This document shows positions 1 to 7,237 of a stretch of DNA of 64,000 bases, in pieces. The stretch is from positions 1-64,000 of the forward strand of contig UQMM01000002.1 of the NCBI GenBank assembly GCA_900542165.1, written 5' to 3'. Positions within the stretch are counted from its first letter, which is position 1. Each line of letters opens with the position of its first letter. The notes below the pieces were generated by a model. That model saw nothing but the letters and a program-made list of their open reading frames with translations. It ran no database searches and was not told the origin of the DNA. The position numbers and the translations under genes are program-made. Source of the DNA: an uncultured Collinsella sp. (GTDB lineage: Bacteria; Actinomycetota; Coriobacteriia; Coriobacteriales; Coriobacteriaceae).

Positions 1-346
1 CCTCGGGCGCGTCCTCCACCTTGAAGAGCAGCCAGTCGCGGCCCTCGCCTGGGATGATGTGGTGCTCGACCGAGGCGGCGCGCAGCTTGTCGGAGACGAC
101 CTCCTTGATCGTCGCGTACTCGGGAAGCCCCGAGAGCTCCTCGAGGCTGAGCTTCGCGTAGGTCGGCGCGCCCTCGGCCGCGATGGCCTCGGCGCGCCCG
201 CCGGCGATGGTCCCGCGGATTCCCGCGAGGCGCTCGGAGAGCTCCCTCGCGCTGCGCGCCATGGCCTCGGCGCCGGCCTCCTGGCCGATCCTCAGCATCC
301 AGTCGAGCAGCTTGCCGCCCGCCTCGTCCCCGTAGTCGCTCGCCAT
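1..346 (-). CDS. PcfB/DUF3801-like mobile-element protein (partial, runs off left edge)
   Basis: The reading frame starts at an ATG at 346 on the minus strand and stays open to the first base of the window, so the C-terminus is missing. The visible 115 residues begin MASDYGDEAGGKLLDWM and have an Ala/Glu-rich helical N-terminal part. A segment around residues 85-115 resembles the PcfB (DUF3801) pattern, where a short alpha/beta unit ends in a hydrophobic strand (here DWLLFKVED). PcfB-type proteins are found in conjugative elements of gut Firmicutes and Actinobacteria, where they accompany the relaxase and coupling protein. Those partners would lie left of this window. The assignment is by remembered pattern only. 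Confidence 0.5.
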   Translation of the reverse strand, partial: MASDYGDEAGGKLLDWMLRIGQEAGAEAMARSARELSERLAGIRGTIAGGRAEAIAAEGAPTYAKLSLEELSGLPEYATIKEVVSDKLRAASVEHHIIPGEGRDWLLFKVEDAPE

Positions 347-405
347 CCCGCGCCTCCCTTCCAGTCGAGATGAAAAAAAGGGGCGCCTTCGCGCCCCGGT
401 CGTCC

Positions 406-939
406 CTATTCGGCCCCGACGGCCCTCTCGCGCGCCATTGGGGCGCGGGCTTCCTGCCCGGCGTGCGCGCGGCTCGCCTCGCGGGCGGACGCGGCGCGCT
501 GCGCCAGCGGCTCGGGAGCCTTCTCGTGCAGATGGGCCCACTCGCCGCTGCGGCACTGCTCCGGCGTCGCCTCGCACATGTCGCGCATGGCGCGCTCGAA
601 CCGCTCGGGCTCCTGGGCGATGGCGCCGAAGCTCCAGCTCTCGAAGCCGGTCCACGCGTCGCCGTCGCGCTTGAGCGTCCACCACTCGTCGCCGCCGTTC
701 ACCTGCTGGATGAACGCGAGGTCGCGGTAGCAGAACCCCTGGCGTATGGCCCAGTTGCCCGAGCCGAGCGCCTCGCGGAGCCTGTCGACGCTGTCCGTGC
801 GGGAGAACTCGTAGGGGTACTCCTCGAGGAACGGGTCGTCCTGCCAGTCGAAGCCGCCGACCTTGAGCCAGCCGTTCTCCTGGCACTTCTCCACGAGCCC
901 GTCGTGCTCGCGGCCGGTTATCCTCTCGAAGCCGTCCAT
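406..939 (-). CDS. hypothetical mobile-element accessory protein
   Basis: The frame extends further upstream, but the ATG at 939 (MDGFERITGREHDG) is preceded by a strong GGAGGG ribosome binding site and is the better start, giving 177 residues. I do not recognise a named domain. The protein is acidic and soluble, has no membrane segment, and contains an aromatic stretch with QQVNGGDEWWTLKRDG near the middle. The C-terminal ~45 residues are Ala/Arg/Glu-rich and probably disordered. It lies downstream of the helicase-loader gene on the same strand and probably belongs to the element's early operon. A twin repeat lies about 150 bp upstream of its start. Confidence 0.7.
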   Translation of the reverse strand: MDGFERITGREHDGLVEKCQENGWLKVGGFDWQDDPFLEEYPYEFSRTDSVDRLREALGSGNWAIRQGFCYRDLAFIQQVNGGDEWWTLKRDGDAWTGFESWSFGAIAQEPERFERAMRDMCEATPEQCRSGEWAHLHEKAPEPLAQRAASAREASRAHAGQEARAPMARERAVGAE

Positions 940-1091
940 GGGCCCTCCGCCTTTCGTTTGTTGCTTGGCGGGCGGCGTCCTCGCGATGGGGGCACGGTGC
1001 GAGTCGGAGCAGGCGTGCGTGCCGGCGCGTCGGCGCCGCCCAAGACGTGTATAGCGATTTCGATTGCGGCAGAGGGCGGGGCCGCCCGCGA

Positions 1092-1110
1092 TGGGTCGAG
1101 CTGGGTCGAG
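1092..1110 (-). promoter_or_regulatory. twin 10-bp-phased direct repeat, candidate operator
   Basis: Two copies of TGGGTCGAG (plus strand) start at 1092 and 1102, exactly one helical turn apart. The same pair recurs at 3131 and 3141. Both pairs lie about 120-155 bp upstream of a minus-strand start codon. A regulator site used twice in the element is the simplest reading; no protein has been shown to bind it. Confidence 0.4.
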
Positions 1111-1140
1111 CCGTCCGCGCCTCCACGGGAAGCGCACAAG

Positions 1141-1929
1141 CTAGCCGAGCCGGCGCCTGTCCCTTCCGCCCAGGTAGACGGGCCTGCAGGTCTGGGAGAT
1201 CCTGCTCGCGATCGCCTCTGCCGTTACGCGCTCGCCGCGCCTTGCGAGCCTGTCCGCCAGCGCGCCCGGCGCGTAGTTCGACGTGACGATGGTCGGGCGC
1301 ATGTCCTCGTAGCGCGCGTCGAGCACGCTGAACACGGTGCCGACGGACCACTCGGTCGCGTCCTCCTTGCCGAGGTCGTCGAGCACGAGGACGTCGCACT
1401 TGGCGTACCGCGCGACGGCGGCCTCGGTGCCGCCCTCGTCGAACGTGGCCTTCACGCGCTCGAGCATGCCCTTGGCCGTCGTGAAGGCGACGTCGTAGCC
1501 GGCCTCGGCGAACAGCCTGGCCATGGCGGAGGCGGCGTGCGTCTTGCCGGCGCCGACGCCCCCGTGTATGTAGAGCCCGGCGCCCCCGTTGCCCGCGAAC
1601 GAGGCGATGTACTCGGCGAACTCGGGGCGGTCGGCCTCGGCGGCCCAGTAACGCCTGGGGATGCCCGCACGCGAGAGCGCCTTCTCCCGGCGGGCGGCCT
1701 CCTCCTTGGCGGCGAGGGCCGCGCGCCTGAGCTCCTCGGCCTCCCGCTCGCTGGCTGCGCCCTCGCACGGGCAGGGGGCGGCGGAGACCCAGGCGACCCT
1801 GCCCGCCAGCGCCGCGCCGAGCGGATCGAGGGCGGCGCCGCAGTGCGGGCACGCCCTCGGCTCCGGCTCGTCGAAGGAGAGCCCGGCCGCCCGGGCCTGC
1901 TCCAGGGTGATGAGTCCCGCTCGGTCCAT
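1141..1929 (-). CDS. DnaC-like ATPase, probable helicase loader
   Basis: An AAA+ ATPase of 262 residues, counted from the ATG at 1929, which has an AAGGAAGGGG ribosome binding site. The upstream ATG at 1989 would overlap the previous gene by 46 bases and is less likely. A Cys pair CPHC (residues 27-30) and CPC (53-55) suggest a small zinc site. Walker A is GGVGAGKT (123-130) and Walker B is LVLDDLG (181-187), followed by a sensor-1 like TSNY. This is the DnaC/IstB layout in which the ATPase loads the replicative helicase. There is no adjacent transposase, so IstB is unlikely. It follows the initiator-like gene by 14 bases, as O and P genes do in lambdoid phages. Confidence 0.85.
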   Translation of the reverse strand: MDRAGLITLEQARAAGLSFDEPEPRACPHCGAALDPLGAALAGRVAWVSAAPCPCEGAASEREAEELRRAALAAKEEAARREKALSRAGIPRRYWAAEADRPEFAEYIASFAGNGGAGLYIHGGVGAGKTHAASAMARLFAEAGYDVAFTTAKGMLERVKATFDEGGTEAAVARYAKCDVLVLDDLGKEDATEWSVGTVFSVLDARYEDMRPTIVTSNYAPGALADRLARRGERVTAEAIASRISQTCRPVYLGGRDRRRLG

Positions 1930-1943
1930 CGGGCGCCCCTTCC

Positions 1944-2459
1944 TTATCTTCTGAAGTCCTTGTTGTCCCTTTTGCTTATTGGGTGGCATATCGTCAGGGG
2001 TTTTCCTGTCATCCCGTCAGGGGTTTGGGCTGCGAACCCTGACGGTTCGTCACCCTTGTTCTCGGCGAACCCTGTCATTTCGTCACCCTTTCGCGTCTGG
2101 AACCCTGACGAATCGTCAGGGGTTGCCAGCGCTCCGGGCGGCAGCCTCTCGCGCACGATGCGATATCGCTTCGTGGCATGCCCGCGCGCCGGGGCGTGCA
2201 CACCGCATTCCTCGATGAGGCCCCGGTCGAGCAGGTCGCGGATGGCGCGGTGGGCGCTGCGCTCCTGCACGTTGAGGAAGCGGGCCAGGTTGCCCTTGCT
2301 CTCGAAGTAGTCGCACCCGCCGTCGAAGAAGCCGAAGATGCGCGCGTAGACGAGCAGGGGAAGGCCGGAGAGGCCCAGGTCCGCCATCATGAAGTGCCGT
2401 ACCGCCGTGAACTCGCGCGGGGAGGGGCCGTCGCGCCCCCTCGGGCCTGCGGCCGCCAT
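1944..2459 (-). CDS. winged-helix replication initiator-like protein
   Basis: The ATG at 2459 (MAAAGPRGRDG) has an AGAAGGGA ribosome binding site and gives 171 residues. Residues 15-95 form a winged-helix region typical of phage and element replication proteins (FTAVRHFMMADLGLSGL through RAIRDLLDRGLIEECG). The C-terminal ~50 residues are a low-complexity tail with an 11-residue repeat (GDEMTGFAENK, GDEPSGFAAQT and relatives). That tail is encoded by DNA repeats that look like iterons. The gene is followed at once by the helicase-loader gene. Initiator function is inferred from domain and order; a plain transcriptional regulator remains possible. Confidence 0.7.
   Translation of the reverse strand: MAAAGPRGRDGPSPREFTAVRHFMMADLGLSGLPLLVYARIFGFFDGGCDYFESKGNLARFLNVQERSAHRAIRDLLDRGLIEECGVHAPARGHATKRYRIVRERLPPGALATPDDSSGFQTRKGDEMTGFAENKGDEPSGFAAQTPDGMTGKPLTICHPISKRDNKDFRR
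1981..2124. repeat. five iteron-like repeats inside the initiator gene (candidate origin)
   Basis: Five copies of an imperfect palindrome CCTGACG-N3-CGTCAGG can be read by eye. The CGTCA cores start at 1992, 2015, 2048, 2081 and 2114, so the spacing is 23 and then three times 33 bases. Most copies are flanked by AACC on the left and GGGTT or CCCTT on the right. Because 33 is a multiple of three, the repeats also create an 11-residue protein repeat. Placement inside an initiator gene and beside a loader gene suggests an origin of the lambda type. Confidence 0.65.
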
Positions 2460-2464
2460 CGGCG

Positions 2465-2713
2465 CTAGTCCCTTCTGGGCGAGCCGACGACGCTGTTGCG
2501 CTCGACCCATGCGACGAGCTCGTCGTGCAGCACGATGCCGTCGCGCGTCTTGCCGCCGATGTAGCGGATCGGGAACGGGTCGTCGGGGTCCTTGGCGAGC
2601 CGGTACATGGCGTCGCGGCTGATGTGCAGCATCGCGCACGCCTCGTCGGCGCCGAATATCGCGTTGGTCGATGCGATGAGCCTCACCTGGCTCCTGCTAG
2701 TGCTCTTGGTCAT
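2465..2713 (-). CDS. small helix-turn-helix DNA-binding protein (AlpA/excisionase type)
   Basis: An 82-residue protein. Residues 18-55 (NAIFGADEACAMLHISRD and following) form a MerR/AlpA-type helix-turn-helix. The next part, FPIRYIGGKTRDGIVLHD, is the beta-wing typical of excisionase-family proteins. It ends 5 bases before the initiator-like start, so the two genes are probably co-transcribed. Family members act as excisionases or as activators of integrase and early genes. Which role applies cannot be told here because no integrase is inside the window. Confidence 0.75.
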   Translation of the reverse strand: MTKSTSRSQVRLIASTNAIFGADEACAMLHISRDAMYRLAKDPDDPFPIRYIGGKTRDGIVLHDELVAWVERNSVVGSPRRD

Positions 2714-2791
2714 GGTCGTCCTCGAGCTCCTTTCGTCTCGAGGCTCCCTCGCGTGCCCGGCCGCGGGCGGCTCCCGGGGCGGTCGCCGCCG

Positions 2792-3010
2792 TCATTTCCT
2801 GCCGCTCCTCGACTCGATGTAGGCGTCCACGGACGCCCTCGAAACCAGGAGCTTCCTTCCGAGCCTGTACGAGTCGATCTCTCCCGACCAGATGAGGTCG
2901 TACGCCTTGTTTCGGCTCGCCCTCATGTACTCCTGCATCTCGATCACCGTCATCCATTCGCCGCGATCTTGGTTGCCCTCGGGCGCGGCGCATTCGGCTG
3001 TGCTTGCCAT
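2792..3010 (-). CDS. excisionase-family DNA-binding protein
   Basis: The chosen start is the ATG at 3010 (MASTAECAAPEGN), which follows a clear TTGGAGGAACC ribosome binding site and gives 72 residues. Residues 26-70 (EWMTVIEMQEYMRASRN, then SGEIDSYRLGRKLLVSRAS) match the compact winged helix-turn-helix of excisionase (Xis) family proteins. It is the first gene of the minus-strand run that continues with a second helix-turn-helix protein, the initiator-like protein and the loader. The second twin TGGGTCGAG repeat lies about 120-140 bp upstream of its start. Confidence 0.8.
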   Translation of the reverse strand: MASTAECAAPEGNQDRGEWMTVIEMQEYMRASRNKAYDLIWSGEIDSYRLGRKLLVSRASVDAYIESRSGRK

Positions 3011-3130
3011 GGTTCCTCCAATCTTCCCGTGCGGCACCGCGCGAGGACACTGCACGACACCGTGTGCCTTTTCGTCTGCGCGACGATTGAACCGCCTGAT
3101 GGCGCTTGGCGCGCACGGCGGGAGCGGGGA

Positions 3131-3149
3131 TGGGTCGAGGTGGGTCGAG
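3131..3149 (-). promoter_or_regulatory. second twin TGGGTCGAG repeat, candidate operator
   Basis: Copies of TGGGTCGAG start at 3131 and 3141, the same 10-base period as at 1092-1110. The pair lies upstream of the excisionase-family start at 3010 and in the same orientation relative to transcription as the first pair. This suggests that one regulator controls two minus-strand transcription units. Confidence 0.4.
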
Positions 3150-3210
3150 CTGGTCGGGCCTTCACGAAACGGCCATGAGCCGCATGCCTTAGCTGCAAGC
3201 TAAGTCCCCG

Positions 3211-3239
3211 AAAAGCAAAAGGCGCCCATGCGGGCGCCT
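3211..3239 (-). terminator. intrinsic terminator, minus strand
   Basis: The arms AGGCGCCC (3220-3227) and GGGCGCCT (3232-3239) form an 8-bp GC-rich stem with a 4-base loop. On the minus strand the stem is followed by TTTTGCTTTT. It would end transcripts coming from the XRE gene at 3493. Confidence 0.75.
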
Positions 3240-3492
3240 GCCTAGTAGCTGGAGTTGTTCGGTTGTGGTCGGAATGCTCGTCTTCCGCGGTGCTGTCGTC
3301 CGGGGTCTGGCATCTGTCGTTCGCCTCTTCTGTCGTGTTTGATGTTGCGTGTTCTGCGAGCGACCTTGCACAGGTTTTCAGCCCGTTGCCCCAGGTGCAC
3401 CCGGGTAAATGGTACCCACCCGCCGGGACAAGGACATTGCGGGAGGGCCGTCTGGGCAAGCTGGGGTGGACGAGCGGGCGTCGGCGGCTCGA
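3240..3492. other. gene-free stretch
   Basis: Between the terminator and the end of the XRE gene I see short open frames on both strands, but none has a good ribosome binding site or recognisable protein. Nothing else is supported here. Confidence 0.5.
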
Positions 3493-4356
3493 TTAGGGCT
3501 TCTCCGTTACCCTGCAGCTGTTCTCGGTCGCCTGAACGACAATATCGCCGAGGTCCGCCACGCCCTCATCGAGCTGAACGACTTGAGGCCAGACCTCGCG
3601 GACCATGGCCATTTGGTCGTCTATCAGCAGGCATTTCGCCATTCGCACCCTATTCCTCATGCCGATGACCTCTTCTCCAAGCCTTTCCGGGTCTTCTGGG
3701 TCGAACATTCTTGCACCGCTCTCGTTGACCAAGTGCCCATCATGATCGAATCGTTCCGGATTCGATTCTGGGCTAAGGCGATATTCGCGACAGCGTTCGC
3801 TTTCCAGTAGGTTCGCGTTGTCGTTCCGGGATTTAGGGGAATTTCTCTCAGTGAAATCGGAGATGCCGCAATCCACCTCGTTCAGATGGTCAATAAGACA
3901 TCGAAAGCTACTGCTCGTCAGGACTTTTCCGAGGGTGTCTGCATAAGAGGTCGTTGGCAAACCGTATTTTTCTTTAAACGGGCTGCTATTGGCGCCGGGC
4001 CTCGCCGCGAGCTCGCGAAGCGCGTTGACCGCCTCCACGCTTATTCCGAGATATTCCGAAACCTCCTGCTCGTCGAACGTCCTTCCCTTTGATTCGCCGA
4101 TCAAGTATCCAATCTGGACTTTCAGGAGTCTTGAAATCGTTTGCATCGTGGGAAACGATGGGAAACCGGGTTTTTCTTTGCCGTATTTGCCGCCGATTTT
4201 CTCCCAGCGTCCAACAGTGGTCTTCGTCGTAGCATGCCCTTCTTTCTGCATTGCATTCGCGAAGTCCTCTTGCGTTGCATACCATTTTTTCCTCTCGGTT
4301 TTAAATCGCTCACCCCAGGCGTCTTTCATTTCTTGATCGGTTAAGACTCGTCCCAT
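3493..4356 (-). CDS. XRE-family helix-turn-helix regulator
   Basis: A 287-residue protein from the ATG at 4356 (MGRVLTDQEMKDAW), preceded by GGAAGAGAG. An alternative ATG at 4374 adds six residues but lacks a good ribosome binding site. Residues ~10-90 form an XRE/Cro-type domain (RFKTERKKWYATQEDFANAM, TTVGRWEK, TISRLLKVQIGYLIGE). The remaining two thirds is soluble and unrecognised, perhaps a sensing or oligomerisation part. It is transcribed away from the NERD operon across a 105-base divergent region containing an inverted repeat. This suggests that it represses itself and that operon. Confidence 0.8.
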   Translation of the reverse strand: MGRVLTDQEMKDAWGERFKTERKKWYATQEDFANAMQKEGHATTKTTVGRWEKIGGKYGKEKPGFPSFPTMQTISRLLKVQIGYLIGESKGRTFDEQEVSEYLGISVEAVNALRELAARPGANSSPFKEKYGLPTTSYADTLGKVLTSSSFRCLIDHLNEVDCGISDFTERNSPKSRNDNANLLESERCREYRLSPESNPERFDHDGHLVNESGARMFDPEDPERLGEEVIGMRNRVRMAKCLLIDDQMAMVREVWPQVVQLDEGVADLGDIVVQATENSCRVTEKP

Positions 4357-4388
4357 GTTGTTTCTCTCTTCCATTTACCACTGAGATG

Positions 4389-4413
4389 CTCGTGAAAAGC
4401 TTCTATACACGAG
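4389..4413. promoter_or_regulatory. inverted repeat in divergent promoter, candidate XRE operator
   Basis: The arms CTCGTG (4389-4394) and CACGAG (4408-4413) are separated by 13 bases that include TATACA. The site lies between the divergent XRE and NERD genes. It is the only clear dyad in the region and is a plausible binding site for the XRE protein. Confidence 0.35.
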
Positions 4414-4461
4414 TCTATCAAGTTGAGAGAATCAAGTCATCCGATACGAAAGGATTAAACG

Positions 4462-5457
4462 ATGAAATGCGAATTGACCAAGAAATCGTTCGAGGTGCCG
4501 GCCCTTCTCGAACGGCATAACGATTTCGAGCAAGCAATATGCAGAACGGTGTTTCAAGACAAGTACAGCTCCAGCGTGAAGACCTACCACGTCATCGACC
4601 ATCTTATTGCTCGAGGCGAAGAGCTCGGACTCATGGGCGTCCCAAGCTATCTCGCGGCAATAGAGGCGCTGAAGAGATTCAGCTCCTATCACGCTGGCCT
4701 AATCAGGGGTTTTGCCGGGGAACGACGGGTCTTCTACGCGATCAAGCATGTCGGGTCCGGCTTCGAGCAACTGATCAATGCCGAGCTGGACTACGAGGGC
4801 GAGCACGATGAGTTCGACCAGATCCTCGTCAGCCGGCAGGGTCTTGTGATAGTCGAAGTGAAGAACTACTCCTCCTCGGCCGCGATCGGGAGCGACGGGA
4901 TCCTGAGGTTTGAGGACGGAAGCGGGCGCATGCGCAACGTCGGGGAGAGGATGGCCTCCAAACGTTACGTCTTGCGCGAGGTAGTGTCCAACGCAATTGG
5001 GCGCGAGCTCCCTGATGAAAGGATCGTCTCCCTTGTCGTCAACGCCAACGAGAAGACCTTTATTCGGAACGATTCTGATCGAGTCGAGGTTCAGAGCACG
5101 GGCAGCATCGCGCGTCGAGTCGAGGAGCTGCTGAGAGGCGACGAGGTCCTAGGGGCCGAAGACGTCTCCGCCATCAAGGCGGCGCTTGAGGCTGCCCACC
5201 ATCCCATCGAGATCGAGCCGGAGATCGATTTCGAGTATGTGTCAGCAACCTTGCACGAGGCCCTCTCGCTGATCGCCCGATCGGTTGCGGAGGAGAAAGA
5301 GGGCGAGGATTTCGCTCGCGTTTCCGCTCCCGAGAGCGAGACCTGCTCGGTATCTCAGGCGCGGAGGCCGTCTCCTGCGCTCGTCTCGGGTGCAGTGGCT
5401 CTTCTTTTAGGCCTTGCGGGCGGATACGTGCTCGGATCAACGGGAAAATGGAGGTAA
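4462..5457 (+). CDS. NERD-domain protein with C-terminal membrane anchor
   Basis: A 331-residue protein. Residues ~83-180 carry a nuclease-related (NERD) domain: GFAGERRVFYAI (83-94), Asp119 in EFDQILVSRQG, and the catalytic-type strand VIVEVKNYSS with Glu132 and Lys134. These are the residues expected in PD-(D/E)xK-like NERD domains. The first ~80 residues are helical and unrecognised. A single hydrophobic segment at about 305-325 (ALVSGAVALLLGLAGGYVLG) should anchor it with the nuclease in the cytoplasm. A ribosome binding site GAAAGGA precedes the ATG. It heads a tight three-gene operon of membrane-anchored proteins in the mobile element. DNA processing or defence is inference. Confidence 0.85.
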   Translation: MKCELTKKSFEVPALLERHNDFEQAICRTVFQDKYSSSVKTYHVIDHLIARGEELGLMGVPSYLAAIEALKRFSSYHAGLIRGFAGERRVFYAIKHVGSGFEQLINAELDYEGEHDEFDQILVSRQGLVIVEVKNYSSSAAIGSDGILRFEDGSGRMRNVGERMASKRYVLREVVSNAIGRELPDERIVSLVVNANEKTFIRNDSDRVEVQSTGSIARRVEELLRGDEVLGAEDVSAIKAALEAAHHPIEIEPEIDFEYVSATLHEALSLIARSVAEEKEGEDFARVSAPESETCSVSQARRPSPALVSGAVALLLGLAGGYVLGSTGKWR

Positions 5458-5461
5458 GCAG

Positions 5462-5755
5462 ATGAACGACGTTATGGAACGCACCGCTACAAGCTACGCG
5501 GTGATTGATGCGGTGGACAACAAAGCAAGCGATTGTCGGGGCATGCTCAAATCCCTTGTCGATGCGACGAACGGCATCACCGGGCCTCAGGCCGGCCTCC
5601 TCGGATGCCTCGTCGTTTCCATTGCCGGGGTGGCGGGATATGGAATATACGCCCTTTGCGACCTGGTTAAATCCGGACACCCCGTCGAGCTCACCTCTGG
5701 AGGGGTGCGCTTTGCGGCGAATACGGCAGCGCTCGGCGAGGCGAGCAGCCTCTAA
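5462..5755 (+). CDS. small single-span membrane protein of the NERD operon
   Basis: A 97-residue protein starting 4 bases after the NERD stop codon; its GGAGG ribosome binding site overlaps the end of that gene, so translation is probably coupled. Residues 44-66 (GLLGCLVVSIAGVAGYGIYA) form one membrane segment. The N-terminal 40 residues are polar and helical, and the last 30 follow the membrane span. No family is recognised. Its position between two other membrane-anchored proteins suggests a subunit of the same complex. Confidence 0.75.
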   Translation: MNDVMERTATSYAVIDAVDNKASDCRGMLKSLVDATNGITGPQAGLLGCLVVSIAGVAGYGIYALCDLVKSGHPVELTSGGVRFAANTAALGEASSL

Positions 5756-5774
5756 TCGGCGGACAGGAGAATCG

Positions 5775-6365
5775 ATGCAGATGAATGAGATGCCCTCGAT
5801 CGGGACCACGTTGACTTACGGCGAGGCAATCAAAGCATACGACCGCTTCGAGCGGACGATGCTCGAAAAGGCGTACGGGACCGGACTCCTGCCCGCGGTG
5901 GGGCTGTACGACCTGCTCTGGCAGCTTGAGTCGCTCGCGCAGAAGTTCGGAATCGAGGGCAAGGGGGCCTTCTCGAGGCTCAAGAGGGAGATCCGATCGT
6001 TCTCGAGCGAGAGGACCGCTCTGGCGAACGGGGTGAACGGCGAGAGGTTCTACCTGCTGCAGGATGAATCGGCGCTCAAGCAGCATGACGAGACGCACCT
6101 TTTCAAGGTCGGAATCGACGGGGACAAGCTCGCCGGCGACCTCGACGAGGCCCTCGAGCTGCTTTCAAAAGAGTCTGCCAGGGTCGACGTGTACGCCGAC
6201 ACCTATTCACCCGACCGATCTGAACGGGATTCCGACAGGCTGGGCAAAGACCCCTTCATGAAATGGGGCGGAATCGGGTTTTGCGTGATGATGGCCTGTT
6301 TAGGAATCTCGATGCTGGTCCATTCGGTCTTCCAAATCGGCTTCTGCTCCAAGTGGTTTATCTGA
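5775..6365 (+). CDS. tail-anchored protein of the NERD operon
   Basis: The ATG at 5775 follows a good CAGGAGAATCG ribosome binding site, 19 bases after the previous stop, and gives 196 residues. The first ~160 residues are soluble and largely helical, with a charged middle (FSRLKREIRSFSSERTAL). A strong hydrophobic segment at 165-188 (GGIGFCVMMACLGISMLVHS) lies near the C-terminus, so this is also an anchored cytoplasmic protein. I do not recognise a domain. All three products of this operon carry exactly one predicted membrane span, which is unusual and argues for a membrane-bound assembly. Confidence 0.75.
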   Translation: MQMNEMPSIGTTLTYGEAIKAYDRFERTMLEKAYGTGLLPAVGLYDLLWQLESLAQKFGIEGKGAFSRLKREIRSFSSERTALANGVNGERFYLLQDESALKQHDETHLFKVGIDGDKLAGDLDEALELLSKESARVDVYADTYSPDRSERDSDRLGKDPFMKWGGIGFCVMMACLGISMLVHSVFQIGFCSKWFI

Positions 6366-6394
6366 TGCAGAAGCCATTGGACGAGCAGTCTTTC

Positions 6395-6431
6395 AAAAAA
6401 ATAGGGCAGAATCGCTTTCACGATTCTGCCC
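6395..6431 (-). terminator. terminator for the DUF3800 gene (perhaps bidirectional)
   Basis: The arms GGGCAGAATCG (6404-6414) and CGATTCTGCCC (6421-6431) form an 11-bp stem with a 6-base loop. A run of seven A on the plus strand (6395-6401) is a T run for minus-strand transcripts. It lies between the convergent NERD operon and DUF3800 gene. Confidence 0.8.
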
Positions 6432-6549
6432 CGCAAACCCGAGGGTTTCTAACTGGAACCTATTATGCAGCTAGGTGGCGTCTTATCAACCCCCCCCGCG
6501 TAACAGACTCCATTGTCGGTAAACGCTCCGCCAAGGGCTGATCGCCTCC

Positions 6550-7221
6550 CTAGACGAGCTTCTTGCGCGTCTCCTTCAGTATGCCCTTCTTGAAATCGGA
6601 CCACTTGCCGAAGAACTTCTCGTCCGTCGCGGTGGCGGTGTGCTCCGCGTATTTGATTGCCGTGAGTTCCATGGTGCAGATATAGTCCGCCGCCTGCGAA
6701 AGCCGGTACTCGGAGGGCTGCGCCGATCGGTAGACGACGGCGTCCTTCGACAGCGCGTACTCGACCGCGCGGTGCAGCGACTCGGCGATGGAGTGCTGGC
6801 CGTTGTCGTAGTAGACCTTGACCATATCGTAGGATTGCAGCTCCGCGAGGTTGTCGAACAGGAAGTTCACGATATCCCTTCGCATCGCCCCCGCGAGCTT
6901 GTCGAGCGAGGCGAACTGCTTGGTCGCGTATGCGAAGGTGTGGTACTTTACGGGCATGTGGCGGAAGAAGACGCGGAACGAGCCGAGCATCATCTTGCGC
7001 GTCCTCAGGTCGAGCCCCGAGTACTGGTCCTTGCCGTTCATGAGCGGCGACGCATGGAAGGGTATGTCCGGGAGCCCCTTGGCGCGAAGGGCGCCCTCAT
7101 ATGCCGCGATCGAATTCGCGATGTTTTCGGATTGGTCGTGCATGACGACGGTGAGCAGGTAGTGGCGGTCGGAGAGGCCGTCGCTTCCCGACTCGTCGAC
7201 GAAGATGCTGAGTTCTCGCAT
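6550..7221 (-). CDS. DUF3800 domain protein
   Basis: The ATG at 7221 has a near-perfect AGGAGAACA ribosome binding site and gives 223 residues. The N-terminus MRELSIFVDESGSDG is the hallmark acidic motif of DUF3800, a family with an RNase H-like fold whose DES motif sits in the putative active site. Further conserved-looking parts are FHASPLMNGKD and the C-terminal LSQAADYICTMELTAIKY, which again fits the family. DUF3800 genes are common in phages, integrative elements and defence regions, but their biochemical role is not settled. It faces the NERD operon and shares a terminator region with it. Confidence 0.85.
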   Translation of the reverse strand: MRELSIFVDESGSDGLSDRHYLLTVVMHDQSENIANSIAAYEGALRAKGLPDIPFHASPLMNGKDQYSGLDLRTRKMMLGSFRVFFRHMPVKYHTFAYATKQFASLDKLAGAMRRDIVNFLFDNLAELQSYDMVKVYYDNGQHSIAESLHRAVEYALSKDAVVYRSAQPSEYRLSQAADYICTMELTAIKYAEHTATATDEKFFGKWSDFKKGILKETRKKLV

Positions 7222-7237
7222 TGTTCTCCTGGATAAG

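Noticed and set aside
1981..2124. The 33-base periodic repeats as a CRISPR array
   Set aside because: They lie inside a coding gene, the gaps are too short and similar for spacers, and no cas gene is near.
370..2310. A 646-residue open frame on the plus strand across the element genes
   Set aside because: It is opposite the helicase-loader and initiator-like genes, is rich in Arg/Ala/Gly as expected for GC-rich antisense frames, and has no recognisable domain.
3189..3371. A small minus-strand frame between the XRE gene and the excisionase-family gene
   Set aside because: It reads through a strong minus-strand terminator and has a random-looking composition.
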